A stretch of DNA of 64,000 nucleotides from the NCBI GenBank assembly GCA_963932465.1, contig OZ010788.1:197162559-197226558 (forward strand), read 5' to 3'. The position numbers and the translations under genes were made by a program. The notes under the pieces were generated by a model. That model was not told where the DNA came from, searched no databases, and saw only the letters and a list, made by a program, of their open reading frames with translations. Source of the DNA: Maratus speciosus. Lineage: Eukaryota; Arthropoda; Arachnida; Araneae; Salticidae. Shown in pieces: positions 48,022 to 59,377 of this stretch; within the stretch, counting starts at the first letter, position 1, and the number at the start of each line of letters is the position of its first letter.

Positions 48022-49945
48022 CAGGGTGTCCGGTCTCAACGGTGTCCAATGGCTAATTCCTAGACCGTTAGTCATAGACATATAGTTCCAATTACAAAAA
48101 TGTTTTAAATCAGGTAAAGAAACATTTTAAAAGCGATTTGGGTCAATAAAAATATTTCTTAAAAAATTGCGAAATTTAAATTTTTATACGGTCCCCCGGT
48201 CCTATAAGTTATATTTAGTGAAATTTTCCTTTTACACTGAGAAGTAATACAAAAATAGTCCCGTTATTCTACGATTAAAATTGACCGAGTAATAGCTGTT
48301 TAAAGTTGGAGCATATTTTTTGCTGCAAATTGGGGGTCATTCACAAATTTAATCGAAATATAATTTCGTCAGATATAAAAAATGTTTGGGAGTAAAATTA
48401 ACATTGCAATATAAATTTGAAATCTTTAATCATTCTGGCATATTAATGGAAAATATACAATTTGTAATAAACATTTAAGAAGAAAGAAAAAACAGAATTT
48501 TTGTTAAATAAAATTATTCTAAATTAACAGCCTCAATTCTTTACAAAATGATACGTATTTTAAAATATTATTAGATTGCACAAGCCTACAAAAGTTGGGT
48601 TATGTCATGTTTTTTAGCTTTTGATAATTGATTCTTATATATTCTGTACCGCTGAATCCGAAATTGACCTTTATTTTTAACTATCACATCAGGATTTTTC
48701 GTAAATTTCAAAGTTAAGAAGTTCAATGTTAAAATTGAATTTCCTCCCCCATCTCATCGGACCACTCAGCTGTTTAGCTGTAAGAATCCCAGGATACGCA
48801 AAAATATCGAATAAATTTTTTAATCAAATAAAATAAAATAAAATAAAAAATGTTTTACATATGTTTTATAGTATGAGATTTTCGCTATATTTTAACTTAC
48901 ACATTTGCGATTTGCAAAAAAATTCTAACGTGATGGTTAAAAATGAAGGTCATTTTCAGATTCAGTGCTAAAAAGTGCGTAAAAATCAATTATCAAAAGT
49001 TAAAAAACACAACCATCTCCTCTACTTTATAGTATTCGATTTTTGTTATTCTTTAAATTTGAAAATTTATGATTTGCGAAATATCCCGACATGATGGTTA
49101 AAAATTAAGGTAATTTTCGGATTCAGTGCTAAAAAATACATAAAAGTTAAAAAACCTAACAGTCGCAGTCTTGTATTATCTAAGCTAAAACTTTTTCTTA
49201 AACTCCTTGGCAGAAATTTATCCGACATTTTTTGTGTTATCCTGTAAAATAAGTATAAATGGTAACCACCGAAAACCTTAATAATATTAGATTGTTATCG
49301 GATTTGCGCTTGTATGTAAAATGCAATCTCGATTGAATATTTAAAAGTGGGTTAAAGTTTGAGTACAAATTTTGAACTGGAGAAACATACATACGATTGT
49401 TGAAGTAACATAAAAACTTACAAAAAAACATAATTTTTGTTAAAAGAAATCATAAGAGAAACAGTCTCAAATCCTGACAAAATAAAACATGTTATTTTAG
49501 CCAATTTGAGACTTAATCATAATACTTGGAGGATTTTTTTTCAAAGCGCAGATACACATGAAGTAAGATCTTCGAATACTTTAAACACTCAGTATATGAT
49601 CCCTCAAAGCCAAGCCGAACTCATTTGTTTTCAGAGTAGAAAAGTGGCATAAGTCATGCATTTTTAAAGTTTCATAACTCGCTCAATTTTAGCGTTATAT
49701 GAATGGGACTTTTTTGTCTTGCTTGTTAGTGTAATAGGAAAAGAATTACTAAATATAACTTATAGGACCGGGGGACCGTATAAAAATTTAAATTTCGTAA
49801 TTTTTTAAGAAATGTTTTTATTGACCCAAATCGCTTTTAAAATGTTTCTTTACCTGATTTAAAACATTTTTGTAATTGGAACTATATGTCTATGACTAAC
49901 GGTTTAGGAATTAGCCATTGGACACCGTTGAGACCGGACACCCTG
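48022..49945. mobile_element. 1.9-kb element with ~280-bp inverted repeats, TA target
   Basis: The left end CAGGGTGTCCGGTCTCAACG and its complement at the right end extend as inverted repeats for about 280 bp (48022-48300 and 49670-49945), with few mismatches in the first 200 bp. TA flanks both ends. Inside, a segment resembling AAAATGAAGGTCATTTTCAG recurs near 48935 and 49105, and inverted near 48660. TA targeting and CAGGGTGTCC ends suggest a Tc1/mariner-superfamily MITE. The inner frames at 49237-49652 have no recognised domain. Confidence 0.85.
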
Positions 49946-50019
49946 TATAATAGGAACATGTGAAACACAACGACGTTAAATAAAAGCACTAATTACTATT
50001 TACCCTGTCTTCTATTATA

Positions 50020-50360
50020 CAGTGTGCCCCAAAGAGATCCGTACAACTTCAAAATTTTATTAAAAAAAGAAAAAAGAATAGTCCTACAACAATAGATAGA
50101 ATAACTCAGTTTTATTCTGCTGACTTAATAAACCTCAACATGAGATCCTTTCGTAGCACGAAGAATATCAAGACGATATTCCAATTCAATCCACGAATGT
50201 TTTAGCATGCTAACATCAATAGTAGCTACAGCTGTTTGGATATTTTGTTTCAATTCCATGAATTAATTTTGTAGGGCTCCTAGAAAACGTTTTACGTACT
50301 CGTTCCACACATACTTCACTAGCGCTAGGGCGACCCTTTTGAATACCCGAATTCTTTAAA
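50020..50360 (-). pseudogene. Internally deleted Tc1/mariner transposase
   Basis: The left terminus CAGTGTGCCCCAAAGAGATC (50020, after TA) is the 3' end of a minus-strand element. Just inside, a minus frame (50235-50126, stop TAA) gives MLKHSWIELEYRLDILRATK ending HVEVY, which resembles a mariner-superfamily transposase C-terminus. Directly upstream, in another frame (about 50360-50235), is KGRPSASEVCVERVRKTFSR, a typical segment from the N-terminal helix-turn-helix region. The catalytic core between them is absent, so a long internal deletion joined the two ends of the gene. The right terminus was not found. Confidence 0.65.
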
Positions 50361-50759
50361 AATAGTTTACGTGTTGCGCAGTACCATCAACATACTGTAG
50401 AAAAAAACTTTTTGAGTTGGATACCCAATATATACGTTCAAAACGCAAATGGGAATTTCGTTCTGTCCTCTTATAACTCGAGTTCTGCCGAATGGATTTT
50501 GATGTAATGATTACACTGTTGGATAATATTTTAGGAAAGTTTTTAATATATAATATATTGTCCCACGTTTTAATTTATCTGATTATGAAAGATTTACCTT
50601 TATAAAAAAGTTCTTCTCGACGGAGTTTGATAAGACTTGCCTTGTTGGAGAATTTTTAGGGAAGGTTTTAGTATGTTGCATATCACTATATCGTTTCTTT
50701 ATTAAATCCTATTGTAAATGATCAACTAAAAAAGTTAGTCCAGAACAGTCCAAATTTTG
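50361..50759. other. No recognised feature
   Basis: AT-rich sequence between the mariner relic and the presumed gypsy LTR. It may contain the rest of either element. Confidence 0.3.
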
Positions 50760-51058
50760 TCCGACAAATTAGAAACTATAATAGCGCAGTGGCATTTGTA
50801 TGTTTGTTTGTACGTCTGTATGGTTGTTTCAGCATACGGAAGAATATTCCAGGTCTGAAGTAAACCTAGCTATCTAGATTAACTCTCGATAAATTATGCA
50901 GGATGCATTTAGATTAAAACCTTTATTTCCGGATCCAAGATACGACCGTCATAAATACATCGCGGATAGGTACAGACTGCTGATCTGCCGTTCATGGCAA
51001 GATAACATTTTGCCGGCGCTGATGGCGCCATCTAGTGCATATCAGAACAGATATAACA
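50760..51058 (-). mobile_element. Presumed 3' LTR of a gypsy element (far end not located)
   Basis: On the minus strand, downstream of the pol stop, a purine-rich tract (AAGAAGGAAGAGAA) is followed directly by TGTTATATCTGTTCTGATAT, as expected for a polypurine primer next to an LTR beginning with TG. The far LTR end cannot be fixed without a second copy, so 50760 is only a guess. No 5' LTR is present in the window. Confidence 0.4.
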
Positions 51059-51198
51059 TTCTCTTCCTTCTTAAAGAAAGCTAACAGGAACATTTAAGTT
51101 CTTCAGACATGCACAGTTAGAGTAATAAAAAATACAGTCCTTGACATAGTTCAAAATGGTAACAGTTCTAAAGTCTAATATTTAAACAGTTCTAATGT

Positions 51199-52790
51199 CT
51201 AATATTGCAGACGTTCTGGTTTTGCCTTTGGACGACTGGAACGCCTAGGAAGTGGAGTTCCTGAATCCTGCAACACTACTTGAGGCGAGAGTGCCGGAGG
51301 GTTTGCCTGAGAACTGTCGTCTATGTCGAGGACACTTACCTGTGGAGACAGTAGAGGAGGAAGGGGGTGTTTGTCACCTGATCAGCCGGTAAATCTGCTG
51401 CACAATTAGATTGCTCCGGAGTAGGCGCTGACATAACTGGATCTGGAGGAGCAGGGGCTGATACATCTGGAGTTGGAGGGATTTCATGAACACTGTCTCC
51501 CTGTCTGTAGCGGACTTGGTCAATGTGCCATGTCCAAATACCCCAAGTCGTCTTGACTTGGCACATGGTATTTCCCATTGGACATATGACACTTCCAGGA
51601 ACCCAAGATGGGCCCCGGCTAAAGGAACGCACCCAAACTGGAGTGCCTTCATAGAATTTGTTTGCATGGGTTTCTCCCTTCTCAGATGTTTGAGCTTTAG
51701 CGCTCCGATGAGATCCAAATGCATGCGGAGAGGGCGTCCAAACATTGCAACTGCTGGAGATATACCCGTTGACCTTGTTGGGGTGTTACGGAAATTCAGA
51801 AGAAATCTAGACAGTCTCTGCATGAAAGTTCCTTCCTTAACTTTCTTCAGTGCAGCTTTCACGGTACGTACAGCTTTTTCTGCTAAACCGTTTGAATTCG
51901 GATGGTACGATGCAGTTTTTATGGGCGTAATGCCATTTTTCTTTACGAAATACGTGAATTCATCACTACGGAACCCTGGTCCGTTATCACTCACTAAACT
52001 TTCTGGTAACCCGAAGCGTGCAAAAAGGTAGCGCAGAGTTGTTATGGTTGTAGTTGCTGTTGTGTTGGGCACCGGGATTACTTCAAGCCACTTTGTCTTA
52101 GCATTGACTACAATCAATAGCCAGTGGTCTACAGGACCTGCATGGTCGATATGTATTCTTTTCCAAGGTTTTTCAGGTATAAGCCAAGAGATTTGTGTCG
52201 AAGGAGGAGCTGCAGCGTTTCCTTGGCAGCCCAGGCAGTTTCGTACTTTGGTTTCCAAGTCTCGATCAATACCAGGCCACCATACATGGGAACGAGACAG
52301 AGACTTGATTGCAGAAATACTTTGGTGAGCACAGTGCAGTTCATCCAAAACAAACTCACGAAACTTTCCTGGGGCAAAAACACGGGAACCTCTGAGAATA
52401 TTTTCTTCGACTGACAGTTCATTCCAGATATGCCAAAAGTCTTGCAGGTTCTCTGCTACCTTTCTTGGCCAACCATTTTGAATATGGGATCTCAGGCGAC
52501 TCAGTGCTGGACACTTGCCTATCTCCCTTTGGATCAGATGTGCTGTCAGTGGGCTATCATTTAACAGCCGGATGCGCAAAACAGACTCGACAGGTGCTGG
52601 AGGATCTTTCATTTCAGATTTAAGTGGGAGTCTACTACATGCATCAGCATTTCCGTGCAACTTCCTACTTGGCGATTCGGAATTCGATAAGATTCTTAGC
52701 AAATTTCCCGAACTCGCTAACCCCTCTCAACCGATTAAACAGCCGACATTTACCACCATATTGAGACAACTGGTACTGGTCCCCCAGTAT
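51199..52790 (-). pseudogene. Gypsy-type pol 3' fragment: RNase H end and integrase
   Basis: The frame at 52702-51374 starts in the end of RNase H (KLHGNADACSRLPL) and continues into integrase, the enzyme that inserts retroelement DNA. The zinc-binding HCAHQSI ... NCLGCQ is followed by the catalytic core with its DDE triad: Asp in RIHIDHAGP, Asp in LVSDNGPGF and Glu in SNGLAEKAV. The style is that of the Mag-like branch of Ty3/gypsy. The frame changes near 51690: the GPSWVPGSV domain and the HIDQVRYR segment are in a second frame (51632-51336), and the C-terminal RRSSRPKAKPERLQY and TAG (51199) are in a third. It is broken again upstream of 52680 and lacks RT, protease and gag, so it is a 5'-truncated relic. 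Confidence 0.85.
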
Positions 52791-52999
52791 TTTCAAAATC
52801 TAGAAGTTTATCCTTTGAGCAGGGGTGCAAGTGCTGCGCATTTTCGCTTATCTGCGCAGAAATACAATTGCTGCGCATATCTGCACATAAATGGCGTTTT
52901 CCCTTAAATTTGCACCAAACCTGCGCCAAAACGTGCTTAGTACGATTTCGTCGATCCGAGAAACAAAGAAAAGTTCTATTTTTAACTTTTTTTCAGACC

Positions 53000-54165
53000 G
53001 CTAATTTCGTTAAAAAATCAAAAAAACCGCGATCAAATTATGTCGAATTTCTTCAAAAGATCGCAAAAAACACGAGAATTTTGTCGAAAAATGTGCGAAC
53101 TTTATCAAAAGATCGCGAAAAACACGCCATGTTCGTCAAAGGATCACGAAAAAATGGGAATTTTGTCACAAAATCGTTAATTTCGTCAAAAAACAAACAA
53201 AGCGCGGTCAAAAGATCGCGAAAAAACGCAAATTTCGTCAAAAAATTACGAAACAAATAGCAAATTTTGTCAAAATACTGCTAAAAACACGCAAATTTTG
53301 TCGAAAGATCGCAAAAAATACACAAATTCTGTCAAACGATCGCGAAAGAAACGTGAATTTTGCGAAAGAATCGCTAGTTTATTGAAAAAACGAAGAAAAT
53401 GCGGTTAAAAAAAACCCCGTAAATTTCTTCAAAAGATCGCAAAAAAGCGCAAGTTTTGTCAGAAAATCGCGAAAAACGCAAATTTCGCCAAAAGATCCCG
53501 AAAAATATGCGAATTTAATCAAAAGCTTGCAAAAAAACCCACAAATTTTGCCAAAAAACTGCAAAAATGCGTGAATTTTGCCCAAAAATCGCGAAAAACA
53601 TGCGAATTTTATAAAAAGATCGCAAAAAAACAAACCATGTTCGTCACAGGATCGCGCTAAAATGGGAATTTTGTCACAAAATCGTTTTTTTTTTTCGTCA
53701 AAAAACAAACAAAACGCGGTCAAAAGATCGTGAAGAAACAACAAGTTTCGTCAAAATACTGCTAAAAACACGCAAATTTCGGCGAAAGATCGCGAAAAAT
53801 ACGTGAATTTTGTCAAAGGATCGCTAGTTTCTTGAAAAAAAAAAAACGAAAAACACGCGGTTAAAAAAACCCCGTAAATTTCTTCAAAAAAGCGCAAGTT
53901 TTTGTCAGAAAAATGCAGATTTCGTCGAAAGATCGCAAAAAATACGCGAATTTCCAAAAAATATGTGAACTTATTCAAAAGTTCGCAAAAAATAAGCACA
54001 TTTCTTCAAAAGATCGCGAAAAGCACTCGAATTTCGGTAAAAGATAGCAAAAAACACTCAACTTTTGGTAAGAGATCTTAAAAAAACACTCATTTTGGTA
54101 AGAGATCGTGAAATCACGCGAATTCGCCAAAGGATCGCAAAAACACGCTAATTTCGTGAAATGGT
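53000..54165. repeat. Minisatellite, ~33-bp unit with AAAGATCGCGAAAAA core
   Basis: Degenerate tandem units of about 32-36 bp follow the pattern AAAGATCGCGAAAAACACGC then AAATTTCGTC. About 35 units are present and many are truncated. Frames on both strands (52868-53260 plus; 53053-53256, 53379-53744 and 53751-53999 minus, full of FRDLLTKF-like repeats) come from the repeat and are not genes. The unit resembles the diverged edge units of the array at 1-1440. Confidence 0.88.
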
Positions 54166-54602
54166 TGTGGAGAATTTGTTTATTTTATTTTGTGATTTAC
54201 TGAAATATGTCCTCAAAGGTTCCTTTTTATAAAAATGTATGGTCTTTTCTGGTTCTTTTTTTTTTGGTAAAAAAAAATGGTGCCCTTTTAACATTTTTTA
54301 CTACAAAAGTTGAGTGGGAGTCCTGTATGTTGTATTCATATGCCTTTTTTTATTATTTATTAGTTAAAATCACTGCTCTAAAATAATATTTTTTAAAGCC
54401 AAGTAAACAGATTTTTTTTCTTCCTGCTGCTAATTTTGCACTATTGCAATCTGTACCCAATTGTCGTTTATAATGTCCAGGGTTAGCAAAATGCGTGCAG
54501 AAATTTTATCTGGGTAATTATTCTTTCCAATGTCAAAATATTTTCAAGATAGGGGTTTATTAGCTTAGAATTTCAATCTGTTCCAAAAACAGATTTTATT
54601 GC
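54166..54602. other. AT-rich spacer, no feature recognised
   Basis: Poly-T and poly-A stretches only. No transposon end could be placed. Confidence 0.4.
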
Positions 54603-54800
54603 TACAAAATTATTGCTGCTACAAAAATTGATTTTACTGCTACAAAATCAGATATTTGCTGCTCCAAAAATGGATTTTATTGCTCCTAAATCGGATTTTT
54701 GCTGCTACAAAAATGGATTTTACTGGTCCAAAATCAGATTTTTGCTGCTCCAAAAACTGATTTTACAGCTCCAAAATCAGATTTTTGCTGCTCCAAAGGT
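54603..54800. repeat. Tandem array, 42-bp unit (two 21-bp halves)
   Basis: About 4.5 copies of a 42-bp unit alternate TGCTGCTACAAAAATGGATT-like and GCTCCAAAATCAGATTTT-like halves. Because 21 and 42 are multiples of three, the frame stays open through the array and runs into the RT fragment that follows. Confidence 0.88.
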
Positions 54801-54814
54801 GCTCCAAAATGGCT

Positions 54815-55529
54815 GTTTGAGCTACACACGTCAAGAAATCGAATACCTAATGAGCCAAGGCATTATAAGCCCCTCTAACAGCCCCTGGGCGAATCCTTTG
54901 CATATGGTTCAAAAGTCTAATGGTCAATGGCGCCCTTGTGGCGATTACCGCCGCCTGAATTCTATTACCATACCTGACAGATACCCTGTTCCCCACATAC
55001 AAGACTGCAAGTATATTCTGAAAAAAATATTTTCAACTATCGATTTAGAGAGGGTTTATCACCATATTCGTGTAAATATTCAGGATATACCAAAAACTGC
55101 TGTAACAACCCCTTTTGGCTTGTTTGAATATGTTTTCATGCCTTTCGGTTTACGCAACGCAGGGTAGACATTTCAGCGTATTATTCACAAAGTTCTTTTC
55201 GATTTAGACTGGTGTGTGCCTTATTATGATGACATACTTGTCTTTTCGGGTGATGCCGAGCAACATAAACAACATCTGGAACAAATTTTTAGTCGCTTAG
55301 CGCAGCATGCATTGAAACTTAATCCCTCAAAATGCATCCTTGGTAAACCGTCTGTTAGCTTTCTAGGATGTCTCCTTACCTCCGAAGGTGTACAACCCTT
55401 GCCCCCAAAAGTAGATATCATCGGAAAATTTTCTAAACCTGAAAATTTAGCTGAACTCAAACGTTTTCTTGCTATGATAAATTATTACCGTAGATTTCTT
55501 CCAAAGGCTGCAACTATCCAAGCACCCAT
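54815..55529 (+). pseudogene. Gypsy-type reverse transcriptase fragment
   Basis: This plus-strand frame encodes the core of a Ty3/gypsy reverse transcriptase, which copies element RNA to DNA. Visible in order are EIEYLMSQGIISPSNSPWAN, WRPCGDYRRLN, TIPDRYPVPHIQD, TPFGLFEYVFMPFGLRNAG, the active-site block YYDDILVFS, LNPSKCILGKPSVSFLGCLL and LKRFLAMINYYRRFLPKA. The wording (RYPVPHIQD, DIPKTAVTTPFGLFE) resembles the CsRn1-like branch. TAG at 55165-55167 interrupts the frame where Gln is usual, and the frame is otherwise intact on both sides. It lacks gag and protease on the left. It ends abruptly at 55529, where the LTR of the next element begins, before RNase H. The fused repeat-derived N-terminus from 54613 is not genuine. 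Confidence 0.88.
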
Positions 55530-56985
55530 TGTGGTGATGATCTGCACCACACACAGGGTACGTGACAATAAGAGTGATTAGTACATATATATATATCAAT
55601 TATCCCGATCCGCGTTGTGAAAAGATCATATGGGATATTGTTAAGTAATGAATTAGGAGAGAGGAAAATTTTGAATAAATGAATTTTGCCAATAACACAA
55701 GATCGACTTGTTTAACGTAGAAATGGAAATATCGAACTGGTAGGTTGCATAAAAGGACGTCTAAATTTTAATTATTGTTAAATTATCAAATCTTTAAACA
55801 CTTAATTTTAACGATTGCTGAAAGAAAAATAAGGAAAGAACTCAATGAAAAGAACAGAGAAGTATACATATATATACAATTTTATTCACAATCATATAAA
55901 TCTCATTTTCAAATGTCATTTGTATTATTACGATAATGATTTCAGATTAATATTTGATTTGTTCATTCCATAAAATACATTTCAATTCTCATTTGAAAAG
56001 TAACAATTTTCATTAGCTTTCTTTCTTATATTTATTTTACTTTATTTTATTTTCTTGCTTTGTTCACAGCACCGATCCAAGGTAAGGCTTTTGCCAAAAC
56101 ATTGATCAAAATTTAAAAGAATTGCTATTATTCTTATTTATCATGAAAATATATGAAGTAATTAATAATAATATTTAATGAGATAATAATGTTGATTTCA
56201 ATCAGAATTTTGACTATAAAACAAGGTTTGTAAGATTAATTATACACACCATAAATATCAAAACAATAGCCATAAAAATAATAGGAAGTAAATACATATA
56301 ATTTTTTTCTCACCCATATATATCTTTGACCTGTTCTATACTAAGTTGATGAGTTTACTAAACGGATGCACAAAAGTCCTTTTTATAAAGTTCGGAGGCA
56401 CGTATGAGTTCATTAGGTAGATGCACGAGAGTTTTTTCTATAAAGTTCAGAGGCACGTATGAGTTCATTCACTAAATTCTTGTAGAAGTCAATTATCACG
56501 ATTTTGTGGAGATTAATTATCATGGTTTATACTTTCGTTGTGAGCTGCTAGGAGACGCACATTTTATGAAGTTCGATCATCCGTAGCGATGTTAGCCGAG
56601 CGTTGGGACTTTTCTGTAGCTTTCTTCTTATCACCGTAAGCTATTCACTAAGACAGATGAATTCTTCGTGAAAAGGTAACTCGATCATCGAATCTTGACA
56701 AGGGTGTCTGCTCTCTTCGATCTCCATCAAATTCATTCTTATGAAATATCGCATGTTGCTAAGGGACTCGTAGAGATTTGCGAAGTCTCATGATCGGGCT
56801 TAGGGAAGGTGAGTCCTAAAAATTTTAGAACCTCTTGACAGCTTCTTGCAGGACTTAATGATCAGCTCTCGTTTTTTTTTCCAGCCCCAATTGTTTGGGA
56901 GGGCTTACTCAAACCCGGAGCTATCACTCTTATTGGATATTTCTCCTGCTTTCTTATTGGTGCTTCGTAATTCGCCATACTTGGG
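55530..56985 (-). repeat. LTR, downstream (3') copy
   Basis: It matches 61879-63345 almost throughout. Differences include an extra TATA at about 55585 and shorter TTTTATTTTAT repeats near 56040. It lies at the 3' end of the minus-strand element. The minus-strand start CCCAAGTATGGCGAATTACG does not begin with TG exactly where similarity to the other copy stops. If the LTR starts at the TGG, eight extra bases are shared outside it. Confidence 0.85.
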
Positions 56986-57440
56986 TACGGTCCATTATCA
57001 CTTGCAATATATCTTGCTAATCCATATGTACTAAAATATTGGTTCAAAGCATTAATTATGACCTTAGTGTCCGTTGATCTGAGTGGGAAGGCTTGTAGAA
57101 AACGTGTAGCTGTATCTATTACTGTTAAAATATATTTATTTCTATTTAATGATACAACCAGAAGCCCAACAATGTCGATTGTTAATTTCTCGCCTGCTAA
57201 ATAATTTTTATCCATTTTTTTTAATGGCACCTTTATCGATTTATGTTGTTTAAAAGTATTGCATGTTATACATTTCATACAGAATGTTTTTATCTCTTGA
57301 TACATTCTATACCAGAAAATCTGTCTTTTATAATTCCGTAAGTTTTTAGAAAAGCAAAATGTGGTACATGTGCACTGTTTAAAATGTCTTCTTTTAGGCT
57401 TTGTGGTGCAACGTATAAGTCATCTTTACTGGAATTTTGT
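56986..57440 (-). pseudogene. Integrase fragment of the LTR element, truncated
   Basis: A zinc-binding region is split over two frames: HVPHFAFLKTYG upstream, then FCMKCITCN in the frame from 57305. The core follows, with the first catalytic Asp in LTIDIVGLL and the second in YIASDNGP. Immediately afterwards the frame enters LTR sequence (ANYEAPIRKQEKYP), so the last part of the core with the catalytic Glu and the C-terminal domain are missing. The frame change near 57312 lies in a short T run. This enzyme cannot be active. Confidence 0.8.
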
Positions 57441-57590
57441 GCATTTTTAAAATTAGAATTCCATTTTCATTTAAATTGTACTTGTCATTCTTTTTTGCTT
57501 TTTTTGTTTCTGTAAAGCGTCTATAATTTCTTTTAGTTTGGGGTCTCGTCTCTCATCTGTTCTTTTTTTATATTATCTTCGGTTAAATTT

Positions 57591-59377
57591 TTATTCACCG
57601 TGTTCGTTTAATTTATCTGAAATTGTCAAGGTGTTTGATGAACGAGAATTATAGTCTGCTGGATTGTCAGTTCCAGAAATGTGAGATATTTCGTAATTGT
57701 AATCTTGAAGTTTAAGTAGCCATCGTGCTACGATTTCGGGCTGTTTCTCGAGTTGTAAAATTTACCTTAGGGCTTTTGAATCGGTCAATAATATAATTTT
57801 TTTTCCTAATAGAATGTTTCTAAAATACGTAATAGTTTCATAGATAGCCAATAGCTCAATTTGCAAACTTGGATATTTCTTTTCTGAATATCTTAACTTT
57901 CTTCCTGTAAATTCGATTGGTATCATTTTATCTCCTTGCTTTTGTGCCAATATACCTGATGTTGCGATTTTGGATCCATCTGTGATTACATAGAATGTTT
58001 TTGAATAATCTGGTGGGTGAATGGTTGGTTGCGTCATTATTATTTGTTGTATTTTTTCAAATGCCTGCTGTGCACTGTCATTCCATCTGAATTTCTGGTT
58101 GGTTCTCGTAAGATCAGTCAGTGGTGCTATAATTTCCGCATAATTTTGTATGGTTGATTTAAAATATGTGCATAGAGCTATGAATGCTCTCATCAATTTT
58201 TGAGATGTGGGTCTTGCAAAATTAGTAATTTTCTTTATATTTTTTTCTGAGGGTGCATATCCTTTTTCGCTGATTTTATAGCCTAAAAATTCGATTTCCG
58301 GCATATATAGTTTTAATTTTGTAGGTTCAATACTCAGATTAAATTTTTCTAATCTTGTTAGTACTTCTTCAAGTATTTTGTGCATTTGTTGTATATTTTG
58401 AGCATCGAGTAAAATATCATCGATAAAATATTCGATGTTATATTTTTCTTTTAAGTCGTATAGAACTATGTCCATTAAGCGAGCAAAAAAATTCGTCGAA
58501 AATTTTAATCCTAATGCTAAACGAGTCATTTGAAAGTGATTGTTTTCAGTCACGAAAGCCAATTTATGCTTGTCTTCTTCTCTCAGCTTGATTTGAAAAA
58601 ACACTGAGTGTAAATCCAATACAGTATAAATTTTCTTTCCTGACATGCCTTGTAAAATTTTTTTAGTGTTTGGCACAGGATACGGGTCGCTCTCTACTAT
58701 ATCATTAAGTGCTCGAAAGTCCAGAGCCAACCTTACTTTGACTAAATTTTTATCGTTAGTTTTTGATGTAGAATTTTTTTCACGAAAATTACTGGAAATG
58801 CATAGCTGGAATTCGTAGGTTCTATAATACCGACGTCTAATACATCTTTAATTTCCTTCTCCGCGCTTTTCTTTATATCATGTGCTAATTTAAAAGGTTT
58901 GGTTTGAATTGGGAAATTGTGCTGTAATTTAATTTTAGGTTTAATTACGTCCGTCACTCCTAATGTTTTATAAGATTTGCTGAATGCCGTGGCATGTCTC
59001 ATTACAATATCCAAAACTTCCTTTTGCACCTTTGGTGGTAAATGATCTACTGTGAAATCCTCTTTTGACAATTCTTTTCTTCGCAATTCTCTAATTTGTG
59101 TCATATTTAAATTATTAACTTCATAAATATTTTCATCATTCGTTTCACTTTGTTTTTTAATAGAAAAATCAGTTGTAATTTTTCCTATTTCCCGATCTTT
59201 ATATAATTTAACATTTTTCTTGGAGAGATTCTGTACCAGAATTTTAAATGAATTATTATAACATTCTTTATTTTTATGAACAGAATGTTGAATCGCTAAT
59301 TTTTTGTTATTATATTTGGGCTGAAAAAGAAACTGTTGCTCTTTTTCTAAATTATCTTCAAATATTAAATTTATCAA
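57591..59377 (-). pseudogene. Reverse transcriptase-RNase H of the LTR element
   Basis: The upstream frame (59377-58742) holds the pre-RT and fingers region, with IIEPTNSSYAFPVIFVKK. After a frame change in an A run near 58778, the main frame (58730-57762) gives LDFRALNDIVESDPYPVPN, YTVLDLHSVFFQI, the active-site YFIDDILL and EIEFLGYKISEKGY. RNase H follows, with the catalytic stretches FYVITDGSK, IELLAIYE and LLTDSKAL. A TAA at 57764-57762 interrupts RNase H. The same frame continues with ISGTDNPADYNSRSSN to TAA at 57591, so the stop is a single-codon lesion. This is Ty3/gypsy class, not closely similar in wording to the RT at 54815. Confidence 0.88.

Noticed and set aside
52820..52870. CAGGGGTGCAAGTGCTGCGC as a hAT left end
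   Set aside because: No inverted partner or 8-bp duplication found downstream.
51486..52907. Plus-strand frames opposite the integrase (51486-52031, 52044-52328, 52515-52907)
   Set aside because: Antisense shadows of a clear minus-strand integrase gene.
52868..53999. Long frames on both strands with FRDLLTKF-like repeats
   Set aside because: They coincide exactly with the ~33-bp minisatellite. The repetition comes from the DNA unit, and frames are open on both strands.
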